From Panulirus ornatus (lineage: Eukaryota; Arthropoda; Malacostraca; Decapoda; Palinuridae), in contig NC_092242.1 in assembly GCF_036320965.1 (NCBI RefSeq), forward strand, positions 63,599,020 to 63,663,019: a stretch of 64,000 bases of DNA. The letters are read 5' to 3'. Shown here piece after piece: positions 10,770 to 24,830 of the stretch. The notes below the pieces were generated by a model that ran no database searches, was not told the DNA's origin, and saw only the letters and a list, made by a program, of their open reading frames with translations. The translations under genes were made by a program, and so were the position numbers. Every line of letters starts with the position of its first letter. Within the stretch, counting starts at the first letter, position 1.

Positions 10770-11920
10770 GTAAGAGATCTCATTCTACATCTACCCTGTC
10801 ATACCAGAGTGAAATGTTTCCGCGGCGCGCCATTATTCATTAGCTTACCGACGATTTGTTTCTGTAGAATAATGGGGAATATATTCACTCTTTAATGGTC
10901 AAGTTGAAGTAAGGGATCAAAGATATTGAATTGTAAGCCAACCCAACCAAACCTGACAATCTAACGTACTGTTGAGTAGAGCTGACATAATCAATGTGGC
11001 TCTTGGATTACTTAAGATTCGTCCTCTGTATTTAGGTTAATTGGATTATTTTGGTATTTAACACCCATCCCAGCCTAACACAGAATGATAAGATAATGAC
11101 AATGAAAAATGATTATGAGGAGATTCCCTGAAATAGCTCGTCATAGACTTATTCCAATATATAATTTAGCTAGATTCACAATCATCTGAGTGGTTTGCAT
11201 GCCATCTATATATTTTTTCCTCTTTTTATGATCATTTTTTTCCCTCCTCTAAAGTACAGAGGGCTTACAGAATGTGTGGGATTGATTGGTGGAAAAGTTT
11301 GTGAAATACATTTAGAAATCAACAGAATCTGAAAACCTCACCTCACTTCCTCTGGCAGTAAATATTCATCATATTTTCAGTGTTGTTTGAAATATTGCAA
11401 GATCATCATTGTCTGAGGTTTACATTTACTTGCCAGTCGTTTTGTATGTACATGTAGTGAACCAGATATGAATTTGTTCAGTATATGGTCTTCATTATGT
11501 GGCAGCAGGCTGCAGATGACATTGTCATTAATATGTTGCGAGTACACCACTGAAAATTATGGCAGTTGTTGGCTACTAGAGAAGGTTACTGTAAGTTTTT
11601 TAGGTTATGTTAATTCCTACAAGTATTTTATGTGCTTTTAAATTAACCCTAAATTTTTTTGAACTTCTTAGCCTTCCCACTCTTGTCTTATTTATCATTT
11701 GTAGAATAGAAAAAAAAAGATCAAGACTGTAATTATTTTTTTCTTAGAAGGTAATCCATATCTATACATTTCTTAGTTATCTTGATATCGATTACTGCTT
11801 GCATATCTAGGGTGGTGTATATCCACCCATCCTGCAGCAAGATTGGAATGAGAACACTTCTGTCTCTTTAACTCATCATTATAACTTCTCTTAAACCATC
11901 CCTCTCATTTGTTGTAATTT
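10770..11920. other. first NADSYN1 intron, left part; nothing recognised
   Basis: AT-rich sequence without splice-flanked open frames, LINE protein similarity or obvious repeats. Confidence 0.5.
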
Positions 11921-12786
11921 TTTTTTTTTTTTTTTTTTTGCTTTGTCGCTGTCTCCCGCGTTTGCGAGGTAGCGCAAGGAAACAGACGAAAGAAATGGCC
12001 CAACCCACCCCCATACACATGCCTTGATTCAATCCACTGACAGCACGTCAACCCCGGTATACCACATCGCTCCAATTCACTCTATTCTTTGCCCTCCTTT
12101 CACCCTCCTGCATGTTCAGGCCCCGATCACACAAAATCTTTTTCACTCCATCTTTCCACCTCCAATTTGGTCTCCCTCTTCTCCTCGTTCCCTCCACCTC
12201 CGACACATATATCCTCTTGGTCAATCTTTACTCACTCATTCTCTCCATGTGACCAAACCATTTCAAAACACCCTCTTCTGCTCTCTCAACCACGCTCTTT
12301 TTATTTCCACACATCTCTCTTACCCTTACGTTACTTACTCGATCAAACCACCTCACACCACACATTGTCCTCAAACATCTCATTTCCAGCACATCCATCC
12401 TCCTGCGCACAACTCTATCCATAGTCCACGCCTCGCAACCATACAACATTGTTGGAACCACTATTCCTTCAAACATACCCATTTTTGCTTTCCGAGATAA
12501 TGTTCTCGACTTCCACACATTCTTCAAGACTCCCAGAATTTTCGCCCCCTCCCCCACCCTATGATCCACTTCCGCTTCCATGTTTCCATCCGCTGCCAGA
12601 TCCACTCCCAGATATCTAAAACACTTCACTTCCTCCAGTTTTTCTCCATTCAAACTCACCTCCCAATTGACTTGACCCTCAACCCTACTGTACCTAATAA
12701 CCTTGCTCTTATTCACATTTACCCTTAACTTTCTTCTTTCACACACTTTACCAAACTCAGTCACCAGCTTCTGCAGTTTCTCACAT
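11921..12786 (-). mobile_element. LINE-A copy, 5'-truncated
   Basis: A poly-T run (3' poly-A on the minus strand) at about 11921-11939 is followed by the GC-rich tail core. An intact minus-strand frame at 12228-12764 reads [16 protein letters not shown] and [17 protein letters not shown] segments. The 5' end breaks off at about 12786 just after the [16 protein letters not shown] block. Few mutations, so fairly young. It lies in the first NADSYN1 intron. Confidence 0.88.
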
Positions 12787-13130
12787 TATGGATTTATGGA
12801 TTTGCATATGATGTTAAAGAAGCCCTTTTAGGTGCTTATGTTTCATAGGACTATAGTTCTATAGAGTGAAGGTTGAATTAACATATTTATGCAATACAGA
12901 AACTGGAAGATCAAAATGACTGCTGTATTTCATAGTTCTTTGTGTTACTTGTCATAAAGGAGTAGACTTTTGTAACATCATGGAAATCCATGTTGATACT
13001 TCCTGAAATAATACTTAAGATTTTATGATAGCATTGATTTACTGTATTGTATTGAATACTGAAATTGCATTTTCTTTTACAGAATCCTCACAGTCTGTCT
13101 TTTATGCTGTAACCACAGTGGACAGACAGA

Positions 13131-13276
13131 ATGGGGCGAAAAGTTGTGGTAGCAACATCATGCCTGAACCAGTGGGCCATGGACTTTCAGGGTAACTTGG
13201 AACGGATTATTGACTCAGTTCAGCTGGCTAAGACGGCAGGAGCCATGTATCGGAGTGGTCCTGAGCTTGAGATATC
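13131..13276 (+). CDS. NADSYN1: NADSYN1 coding exon 1 (residues 1-49)
   Basis: The exon opens at about 13083 after TTTTACAG. ATG at 13131 matches the conserved MGRKV start. It includes E45 of the glutaminase triad. Donor gtaagt, phase 2. Confidence 0.95.
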
Positions 13277-16200
13277 GTAAGTTGATAGTACCCCGTTATT
13301 GAAATTCTAAATGTATTAACTTTTTCAGTGTTTTCACTTTCAGCATCATGGAATTTGAAACTTATCCATCCATGGTAATTTCACGTTCGATTTTGATGTG
13401 AAGTCCATTGTTTTATCATTGTTTAAGAGAAAACATATTTTCAGTGTTTAAGAGAAAACATATTTTCAGTGATAATAATAGAATTTGTTTTACTATACAT
13501 CATGTTAAAAGTTAACCAAATATATCTTTGTCCTTATACTTGAATGTGATTCTGATACTGTCTGTGCAAGTGGACAGTTTCCTCTTTCAAAATTCTGACC
13601 AATTGTGAGAAAGCTGACCAGGATTTGCTGAGATATTTAGGACATATGGAGAGGTTGAGCAAAGAAAGAGTAACTAAGAGGATCTATCTATGAGAAATTA
13701 AGGGAGCTAGGGAGAGGGGAAGGTAGACCAGTTGGGAGATGGAAGGATGAAGGAGGCTTTGGCAAATTGGTAGAGGAACATTCAGGAGGGTGAGAGGTGT
13801 GTATTGGATAGAATGAACTGGATCTGTATCATTTACTTGGGATGATGTACTGCCACAGGGTGTATGAAATGGTCAAAGTAAACTATTGAATATCCTGTGG
13901 AGCTTGGCTGTTTCTTCCCTATGCTGCCTCACTCTAAGATGGGAGGGGTCATTAGGTATGATATGATATTTGGCTGTAATGATAAATTCAGGAATCACCA
14001 AGTGCTTACACCATATTGTTTTATTTTTTTAGTGGATACAGTTGTGGAGACCACTATTATGAGAGTGATACATTACTGCACTCATGGGAGGTGGTTGCTG
14101 AATTACTGCAGCATCCATCATGCACAGACATTATGATTGATGTTGGGTTACCAGTCATGCACAAGAATGTCAACTATAATTGCAGACTGGTTTTCCTGAA
14201 CAGGTAAGAATCTTTGACTTTAAGTAGTATTGTCCTCTGTGAAGATGAACTTGGAAACTTGGGTGTGTTTGACTTATGGTTATTTTAGAAAAATGAAATA
14301 TCCATACATATTGTTACTGGATCACTGCCAGTGCTAATCATCGCAAGGGGCTCTTGACCACTGGTGATAACTCTCTATTGATTCTCATGAACTCATTCCA
14401 TTTTATATCAGTCCATGTAAACGTGCTTTTTAAGGAGTCAGATATTTTTGCTTTTTTATATTCTGCTAGTTTAACAGGGGTAAGGTCAATAGCATGTAGC
14501 CTTTCAGTTCACTTATTCACATCCTGAACTTGTGTCCACTATGGTGCAGTGTCAGAAATTAATATATCAGAAGTCCAGAAACTTTAAAAATCTGGACATT
14601 TTTTTTAGGTTTAAAGTATTGTGCCATTATGTGTTGTGTATATATCTCTAAACAAGAAAAAGAAGTAAACTCTCTTGCCGGTAAGACAACCAAAGCCAAA
14701 GATCCTGTTTGCACAGTTAGATTTTTTCAATGTATGTATATTTTTTTATGGTGAGAAATCTGGAAGAAAATACTGGTAGCATTTGGGTCCCAGTGATCCT
14801 GGATTTTGAATATTGTAATAATATATCAAACAAAGGCTTCCTGATTATTTTTGTTGTGTGTCTTTATCTTTTTTGCACACTGATTAATTCATGAGACTAA
14901 TGTTTCTCTTCAGACCTCAATTGTTGCACATAGGATGCTACCTTTTTTTTTTTATTATTTTCACAGTTTGTGATGATTACTTTCTTGCTACCAGCACACT
15001 TTGGCAGTTTTTGTTGACAAGATATTTTCAAAAAAATCCTAAATGATAAATTATCAAATGAATAAGTTCTTGTGTTTAGCTCAAATCTGATGAAAAGTTG
15101 TTATTTCCAAAACTTTCAGTGCCATGTGATCTGAGCATAGCTACCATTGGTAAACACACAGGTGCATACATACCTAGGAGTAAAGTAATGGTACATATAT
15201 ACAAGGTTAAGAAGACATGGTGGGTGTCATGAGTATAAAATTCTCTCCCTGTAAAACATGAATAGCAATTACATGCCCCTGTTTATGACTGGCTTTCCAA
15301 CTGTTTTTAAATTACTGGGAATGCTGTGTATTAAGATACATACTGGGGTATTTGTTAGAAACTAATCAGTATGTTTTTACCATGACACCCCACTTCTTTT
15401 GTTGACTTTCCTGTACATTTGATTTGGCTTGATATTTTAGTTTCATTAATACTTCTTTTGATTATCAACTTTGGTTCCATTTTTGCTTCCCCTTAAGAGC
15501 TTTACATCTTTAAAAGTGTACATTCATCAAATCTATCAGATTTAACCCTATCCTTGGAGTACACAGCAAAACTTGTACCTCCCTTTATGTGGGTACTGTA
15601 CAAGAAATTTTTTTAAGAAACATCTTAACAGTTATGAAACACTTCAAAAACAATGGCAAATTACTTTATCATCTGTACCATGTGGTGATTGCAAATTTAG
15701 CCCAGGTGAGTGGTGAAATGAAGTTAAAATAGGAAGGTATGCTTTATTGATATGTGGAGATACCTTATGTAGCAAGCACTAGGAAAAAAATCCTAGAGTT
15801 ACAGTTACCCACATAACATAAAAGGGAAGGGATGGCCCAGCATGCACATTTATGCACCCATGTTGATTAGTGGTTAATTAATGATAGTTTTTGGTAGACT
15901 GATTATGATGATAACGATTCCGTAGATGTTAAACTAATAGTACTAGTAGAATTTCTCTGTGTATCAGTAATCCATAGGAGGTGGTGGAGAAGGGACAAAA
16001 AGAAGAGTTAGTGAAAGTCAATTAAGATATGGAAAGCATTAATCTTACCTTTCCTTTTTCTCCTCTATTATTTCTTCGTCAAGCACCATTTCTCCTATTA
16101 TGTAAAGTAGGTTATCTCATATAATCTTGTGTTCATAGTTCATATTAATGCACACATCGAAATTCTTCCATTTTTTCACCTGTCATATATATTCTTTGTC

Positions 16201-19200
16201 TTTCCTTTCATATTGGCTTGGGTGCCTGGTCCTTTTCCTTTCAGGTCACGTTATGTGTTATTTCCTGGTGTATCCTCGCTTGCTCAACATTAATGAAGTC
16301 TCATGTGACATAGCACTTTGATTTTCATATCTTCCTTGACTCACTCACATGTTTCTTCTGTAGTGGTACATGTTGATTTGGAAATTTCTCATTTTTTCCA
16401 GTCATTTGTTTTTTCGTATACATGTTACTATAGATTTGTCCCTTACTTCAGCCTTGTCTGTAGCAGTCTGGATCTGACAGTTTTACAGTCTCCCTCAGAG
16501 TTTCCAGCTACCTTAACAGGTATGGGTTTCCCTCCCTCTATTCTGTGATCCTTTTGTTGATTGATGCATAACAGTATATTCCACTTCAAATTATGTCTTT
16601 TTCATCCCCACTTTTAGATTTACTTTTATCGAGCGTACCATTAAAACTATAACAAAACTTTTCAGTCTCACAGTTTTTACATTTCTTCACTCATTACATC
16701 GTATATCTTTGCACTGGATGGCTTTCTGTCTGAGAACAAAAATTCTAATTGAACCTAGCCAGTTTTACTTTGTCATTCATGGCCTACCCACAAAGGCTGT
16801 AGCATTGGATCTAATTATAGAACTGTGATAGCTTTGATAATATTGAAATTTTCATCTGTTTGATTATGTGTGAAGAGTCATTTTATAGTGAAGAATGGTC
16901 TATTTATGAAATTGTTTTCATGGTGTATTCTTTGGTGTGATTTCATTTACTGCATGCTGACTCTGAAACACAGAAACATGTATTTAGAATTAGTTTTTGA
17001 TGATAGAGAAGTAGTAAAATGGAACTGTTATTGAGATATGTGTTCATACAAGTTAGATGATAGTTGAAAGCTAACTCATGTTTAATGATTAAGATTTAAA
17101 AAAATGGATATGGCTTGAGTATTTTTTGATATATAATGTATAGTTTTTTTGCACACAGGAAGATTCTTCTCATCCGTCCAAAGTTATGCCTATGTGATGA
17201 TGGTAACTACCGTGAGACAAGATGGTTTACTGCCTGGCGGAAGGTAAAGAATTCTATTTTTCATGTGACTTATAAAGTGAAAGATATTAGAAAAACTGAA
17301 GGAAAATTTAAGGAAGGAATTACAAACTATTTTGGATGGAGATAGATAAGTTTTGGGGAAGATTTGATGTGTTCGTAAGGGTGTGCTAGAAAAACATAAG
17401 AGATGAGAATGAAGTTTAATGGTGTAGAGAGTACTTTGAAAATGAATAAGGGTGATGACAAACAGATTATTATTAGTTCAGTAAGATTCAAGGTTAGGAG
17501 AGTGGAGAGTAGGTATTAGCGAGGGGAGAACTTTATGCTGGAGGTAGGAAAATCAGTGTGTTACCTTAAGAAATAATCAAGTAGGAGTTTGGGTAAAAAG
17601 GGGAATTTGATAAAGAGAAGTGGAGATGAATCAGCATTAGAAACAATATGGAAAGTGCTTGTAGCAGGATGAAGAGAGGTTACACAACTTATGAATGGCT
17701 GAAGACAGTGATTGTTTTGTTATAAATCTGATGAGAATATGAGGTTTCTTTGGCTTGACTTCTCAGTCATTCCCTGTGTCATCCAGTATCCCCACTGCAT
17801 TTGAAATAGATATTTGCTGGTCATCTAGTATGTTTGCTTGTTAGATAAATTGCATCAGATACAAATATTTGGATGACATTACAGCTGGATGTCTTGAATG
17901 CAGATTTTGGATATTTGTTGTGCAATGGGATTTGATAACCATTCATATTTTCAGATCCGCCAAGTTGAAGATCACTATCTACCAAGAATGATCAGCAGAA
18001 TAACGGGACAGATCACAGTACCATTTGGTGATGCTGTTATTGCCACCAGAGATACTTGCATTGGTTATGAAATTTGTGAAGAACTTTGGAATCCGGAAAG
18101 GTAAGCTATCACTCTGTTGTGAGTAGATTTTAATCTCTGTTATTATCTGTCATTAATAGAAATAGGCTCAATTTTGAAAATGAGAATATTTTTGGTATTG
18201 CATTTTATATCATATATTGTGCTTGAGATATATTAAAGGTGACAGTATGCCTGTATAGTGCTATTGTATAAAGGCAAAGGGAGTAAAGGTGAGTGCATTA
18301 CAGAGGCATAAGTTTGTTGAATTTATCTAGTAAGTTGTATGGGAGGATGGTGATTGAGAGGGTGATCACATATACAGAACATCAGATTGGGGAAGAACAA
18401 TATGGTTTCAGGAGTGATAGAGGATGTGTGGATCAATATTTGCTTTGAAGGATGTATGTGAAAAATATATAGAGAAACAAGATGATTTATTTATGGCTTT
18501 TGAATCTAGAGAAAACATATGATGATGTTGATAGCAATGCTCTGTAGAAGGTGCTAGGAATATATGGTTTGAGAGGAAAGCTATTAGAAGCATTGAGGCA
18601 TTTTTATAAAGAGAGTAAGGCATGTTTGCAAGTAGGTAGAGAGAATGAGTGATTCCAGTTGAAGATGGATCCTTAACTTAGGGGTGTAAGATGTTAACTA
18701 GACTGTTTAATCTGTTTATGGATGGGGTTTTCTGGAGGGTGAATGCAAGGGTCTTGGATAGTGGAGTAGGTGCATGGTCTGCAAAGGGTGGGAAGGCCTG
18801 GGAGGTGTCATTTGTTGTTTGCTGATGTTTCAGTGCTTCTGGCAGATTTAAGTGTGAAACTGCAGAAGCTGGTGTGTGAGGTTGGGAGAGTGTTTGAAAG
18901 AAGGAAGTTGAGAGTTAATGTGAGTAAAATTAAAGGTATTAAGTGTAGCAGGTAAAATCAAGGTTGTTAAGTTTAGCAGTGAAAAGAAGAAGGGGGAAAT
19001 CAAGTGGTGGAACGATCTAGTAAAAGATAAACTGAATGATCTGGATCTGAACATGGTGGAGGTTTGAGGCATGTATGGGATAGAGCTAATTGAAGTGATG
19101 TGCTGTATGTGGGCTGAGCCAGGTCATATGAAGCATTCAAGGGAAATCATGGAAAGGTCTTTGTGGCTTAGTTGTGGATTGGGATTTTGTTTTGTTGCAT

Positions 19201-22200
19201 TATATCTGACAGCTTGAGAGTGGATGTGAGTAAATGAGGCTGATCTACATATGTTCCTCGTGCTGTCTCACTACATTGGTAAAAGTGAACAAGTATGACA
19301 ATATATAGATAGATAGGTAGATAGCAGATTGAAGAATATATTTATTCTTATCTTATGATGATCACAATGTTTAAGATTTCCTTCACAGTTCTCACATTCC
19401 AATGGCTCTTGATGGTGTGGAGATAATTGTGAATGGTTCAAGCTCATACACAGAGATTCGAAAGGGATATGTATCACAGGATCTCATCAAATCTGCAACT
19501 GCGAGGAGTGGAGGATGTTACCTTTTTGGTAACCAAAGAGGATGTGATGGTAAGAATTTTTTTGGTTAAGATTACACTTAAAAGGAACTATAACTTTGCA
19601 GGAAACATTAAGTTTTGGCTATTTTTTTGTGCTTGACATTAAGTGAACAGTTTATCTTGGCCCTCGTTATGCTTACTGTATTTTGCAGACACAATTGAAA
19701 TGTGCATGATGATTACACACAATTTTACATATCCTGAGATTTTTTATTTTTAAAGGCAAATTTTTTAGTGCATTAAGACTATAAAGATAACAGAGATAGC
19801 AACACCAATAGATTTTGCTATGCATACTATGAGTTCTCTGGCCAGTATCAAACCTCCTCAGTACCCTTAATTTAAGATCAGATGATATCCTTACATCCTT
19901 TTCTCCAATGAGTGTCTCATATTCCTTCCAGGCATACCTAGTAATTAGATTCCTATACTACTATAGTTGGTAGGTAGCCAACAACCAGGGAGGTTTATTA
20001 CCAGTACTACCCACCTGGGTGTTAGGAGGGTTAGTGACATCTTAGTGAGCCAGCACTTTAGTGGTTGTCAAGTTGCACTCCTCTGACCCAGGTAGCTGTC
20101 TTTTTTTTCTGCTTCTTTAACATGTGGACTACTGGCATTCTGTCCTCAAATAGACAGTCCCTTCTTGTCTTATGTAACACTTGACAACACTTAACTCACA
20201 CAGCTCGTTCTTCATAACTCCAGATTTTCCTGCATTGAGCACTGTGTGCTAGCCCTGCTTTTTGACATAATGTTAGGAGCAGTAGATAGAAGTAATAGGT
20301 AGGAACATTTAGGCTGGAGCATTAGGTAGAGGTAGTAGGTTGGAGCAGTAGATAGAGGAGCATTAGGTAGAAACATTAGGTAGAAGTTGTAGGTTGGAGC
20401 ATAAGATAGAAGTAATTAGGAACTTTAGGTAGGAGCTTCTGCAAACACTGCTTTAGACTTGCCCTCTGCTAGAGGCCTGTTAAGGGTGAGGCACTAAAGG
20501 CTAAGATGTGCCACTGGAGTTCTTTAGTTATGGAGACTGTTGCTATGGCCTCCCCTTTGAGGGAGTTCCAGTTGGAACAGGTGTCAGAGATGCAGATAGT
20601 TACTATACAGTAAATGATGAGGTAGCAGTGAACAAAATCTGAACATATTTTGCCCTCCTTTCACCCTCCTGCATGTTCAGGCCCCGATCACACAAAATCT
20701 TTTTCACTCCATCTTTCCACCTCCAATTTGGTCTCCCACTTCTCCTCGTTCCCTCCACCTCCGACACATATATCCTCTTGGTCAATCTTTCCTCACTCAC
20801 TCTCTCCATGCTCCCAAACCACCCCAAAACACCCTCCTCCGCTCCCCCTACCATGCTCTCCCTATTTCCATACTTATACATACACAGACATATACATATA
20901 TACACAAGTACATATTCATACATGCTACCTTCATTCATTCCTGCCGCCACCCCGCTACACATGAAATGGCACCCCCTCCCCCCGCATGCGCGTGAGGTAG
21001 TGCTAGGAAAAGACAACAAAGACCACATTCGTTCACACTCAGTCTCAAGCTGTCATGTATAGTGCACCGAAACCACAGCTCCCTTTCCACATCCAGGCTC
21101 CACAAAACTTTCCCTGTTTTTTCCTATCTGTTACAAGTTGAAGTTTGGTGTCATTTGTTTTCAGTACTTTATTTCTTGTTTGGATAAAAGAAATTTAGAA
21201 TGAAATAAACTTACTAATATGATTAGGATGTGGGTTTTAAATCTGATTTGTAGTGAAACCAGCATTTCTAGCCTTATAAAACCCATACCATCCTTATTAC
21301 TGCAGTTGCCTTGGATATATTTTGATTTAGTCAGTCCTGGAACTAATAAAGCTGAACCTTCAGGAATTGATTTTTATTCAGTCTTTACATATCCCCACAC
21401 TCTGTTTAAGTTATAGATCAGTGATGTGAAAACTTGGTTTATGAAAATTGTTCCCAAATAATCATGTACAGGGTTACTTGCTTGGCAGTCTGGAGGAACT
21501 TTGATGTAAGTACACATCTGACATGAACTTTGGAAGATAGGTGATTAAGTTTATTTCTAACAGGTTTTAGTGACTGATATTTCAGTCTGTGCACACTGCA
21601 CTGTTTTATCTATCTGTCTATATCTCTGAAGCCTGTTCCCTTTGGGAACTCCCTTGGAGGGTGGTCACAGCAAAAGTCTCCATAACTGTTGAACTTCATT
21701 GCTGCCTCTTAGTCTTTGATGCCTCACTTTTAACGGGCCACTGGTGGAGGGCAATTCTAGTGCAGTGTTTTTAGAGGCTCTTACCTGATGTTTTTACCAA
21801 CTACTTCTACCTATTGTGAATATCTAATATTCCTCCCTACTACTTGTACTTAATGTTCCCAGGGCCCAGCTAATGCTCCTACCTACTGCTTCTTCCCAAT
21901 GCTTCTGCCTAAAGCTCCTGTCTAGCTTTCCAGCATACTACTTTTTATTGCTCCTACCATTTTGCCAAAAGGCAAGGCTTAGTGCAAAATCCCCATCACA
22001 GGAAAATCAGAGTTGTGTGAGTTAAGTGTTGTCAACTGTTATTTGTGACAACGAGAGATTGTATGTTTGGGGACAGAATACCAGCAGTCTGGTTTTTTAG
22101 ATACATATGTGACAATAAAGAAAAGGATATATGTTTAAACATGCTCTTGTTATACATCATCTTATAGGGAACTGCTGTCTGTACTGTGTAAGATGAACAA

Positions 22201-24794
22201 ATTTGCATGTAAACTTCTACTGTCATAACTTTTAATCAACAGGTGATCGGGTGTATTTTTCTGGAGACTCAATGATTGGTCTTAATGGGTCAATTGTAGC
22301 TCGGGCAACTCCATACAGCTTATCAGAAGTGGAAGTGGTTACTGCAACAGTTGACTTAGAATCCATCCGCTGTTATCGATCTGTAATTCGGAGCAGGTGT
22401 CTTCACGCATCCAAGAGTCAGGCTTATCCTCGTGTCCAGGTATCTTACTGAGTTGTGATTTATTTTCATTCCTAGCTTGCTGAAAAGTTCCAACAGTACC
22501 AAAAGAGTGGAAGTTTGAAAAGAATCCTCCTGTAGTTTTATTGCATTCTGGCTGTTAACAACCTATAACAGGTCAGTAAGCAGTCCCACAGCATCCTTAC
22601 CACCAATCTTCTCACTCTTGTAAAAATAAGAGGGACTCTAGTTAAACTTTCTTGCTTTATCAACCAAACTTTATTACTGTGGCAAGCTTGCTGAGGGTTG
22701 TGTTCACTTAAGTATTCAGAGAGTGACATGTCTTTAGTTATGTATTCAGAGGGTGATTGATAACATTTTAGGTTTTTCACATGAAAAAACTTTTGTGTTA
22801 ATAATCATGTAACATATCTATGTACAGCATTTGTTTTTAGTATCCAAAAATTGTGTACTTTCTTTACTCAGGGGAACCTGTATAGCAACCATATTTCTGT
22901 TGTATTTCATCATCTTAGTGGTAGTAAAAAGAGTGTGGTTGAGAGAGCAGAAGAGAGTGTTTTGAAATGGTTTGGTCACATGGAGAGAATGAGTGAGGAA
23001 ACATCGACAATGAGGATATATGTGTCAGAGGTGAAGGGAACGAGGAGAAGTGGGAGATCAGATTGGAGGTGGAAAGATGGAGTGAAAAAGATTTTGAGTG
23101 ATCAGGGCCTGAACATGCTGGAGGGTGAAAGGCGTGCATGGAATAGAGTGAATTGGAATGATGTGGTATACCTGGGTCAACATGCTGTCAATGGATTGAA
23201 CCAGGGCATGTGAAGTTTTTTTTTTTTTTTTTTTTATACTTTGTCGCTGTCTCCCGCGTTTGCGAGGTAGCGCAAGGAAACAGACGAAAGAAATGGCCCA
23301 ACTCACCCCCATACACATGTATATACATACTTCCACACACGCAAATATACATACCTACACAGCTTTCCATGGTTTACCCCAGACGCTTCACATGCCTTGA
23401 TTCAATCCACTGACAGCACGTCAGCCCCGGTATACCACATCGCTCCAATTCACTCTATTCCTTGCCCTCCTTTCACCCTCCTGCATGTTCAGGCCCCGAT
23501 CACACAAAATCTTTTTCACTCCATCTTTCCACCTCCAATTTGGTCTCCCTCTTCTCCTTGTTCCCTCCACCTCCGACACATATATCCTCTTGGTCAATCT
23601 TTCCTCACTCATCCTCTCCATGTGCCCAAACCACTTCAAAACACCCTCTTCTGCTCTCTCAACCACGCTCTTTTTATTTCCACACATCTCTCTTACCCTT
23701 ACGTTACTCACTCGATCAAACCACCTCACACCACACATTGTCCTCAAACATCTCATTTCCAGCACATCCATCCTCATGGGCACAACTCTATCCATAGCCC
23801 ACGCCTCGCAACCATACAACATTGTTGGAACCACTATTCCTTCAAACATACCCATTTTTGCTTTCCGAGATAATGTTCTCGACTTCCACACATTCTTCAA
23901 GGCCCCCAGAATTTTCGCCCCCTCCCCCACCCTATGATCCACTTCCGCTTCCATGGTTCCATCCGCTGCCAGATCCACTCCCAGATATCCAAAACACTTC
24001 ACTTCCTCCAGTTTTTCTCCATTCAAACTCACCTCCCAATTGACTTGACCCTCAACCCTACTGTACCTAATAACCTTGCTCTTATTCACATTTACTCTTA
24101 ACTTTCTTCTTCCACACACTTTACCAAACTCAGTCACCAGCTTCTGCAGTTTCTCACATGAATCAGCCACCAGCGCTGTGTCATCAGCGAACAACAACTG
24201 ACTCACTTCCCAAGCTCTCTCATCCCCAACAGACTTCATACTTGCCCCTCTTTCCAAAACTCGTGCATTTACCTCCCTAACAACCCCATCCATAAACAAA
24301 TTAAACAACCATGGAGACATCACACACCCCTGCCGCAAACCTACATTCACTGAGAACCAATCACTTTCCTCTCTTCCTACACGTACACATGCCTTACATC
24401 CTCGATAAAAACTTTTCACTGCTTCTAACAACTTTCCTCCCACACCATATATTCTTAATACCTTCCACAGAGCATCTCTATCAACTCTATCATATGCCTT
24501 CTCCAGATCCATAAATGCTACATACAAATCCATTTGCTTTTCTTCATGTGAAGTGTCTAGGGTAAACCATGGAAAGTTTTGTGTGGCCTGGATGTGGAAA
24601 GGGAGCTGTGGTTTCATTATACATGACAGCTAGAAACTGAGTGTGAATGAATGTGGCCTTTGTTGTCTTTTCCTAGCACTACCTCGTGCACGTGCAGGGG
24701 AAGGGGGTTGTCATTTCATGTGTGGCAGGGTGGTGACAGGAATGCATAAGGGCAGACAGTATGAATTATGTACATGTGTATATATGTATATGTC

Positions 24795-24830
<36 letters not shown>

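Noticed and set aside
17250..17720. Purine-rich stretch after NADSYN1 exon 3 resembling LINE 5' sequence
   Set aside because: No reading frame matched any LINE motif I could name, so I did not annotate it.
23397..24043. Long Ser/His/Pro-rich plus-strand frames (also 12024-12500, 57967-58873, and minus 59577-60537, 62267-62848)
   Set aside because: They are antisense to intact LINE-A reverse-transcriptase frames and recur wherever LINE-A occurs; no independent coding evidence.
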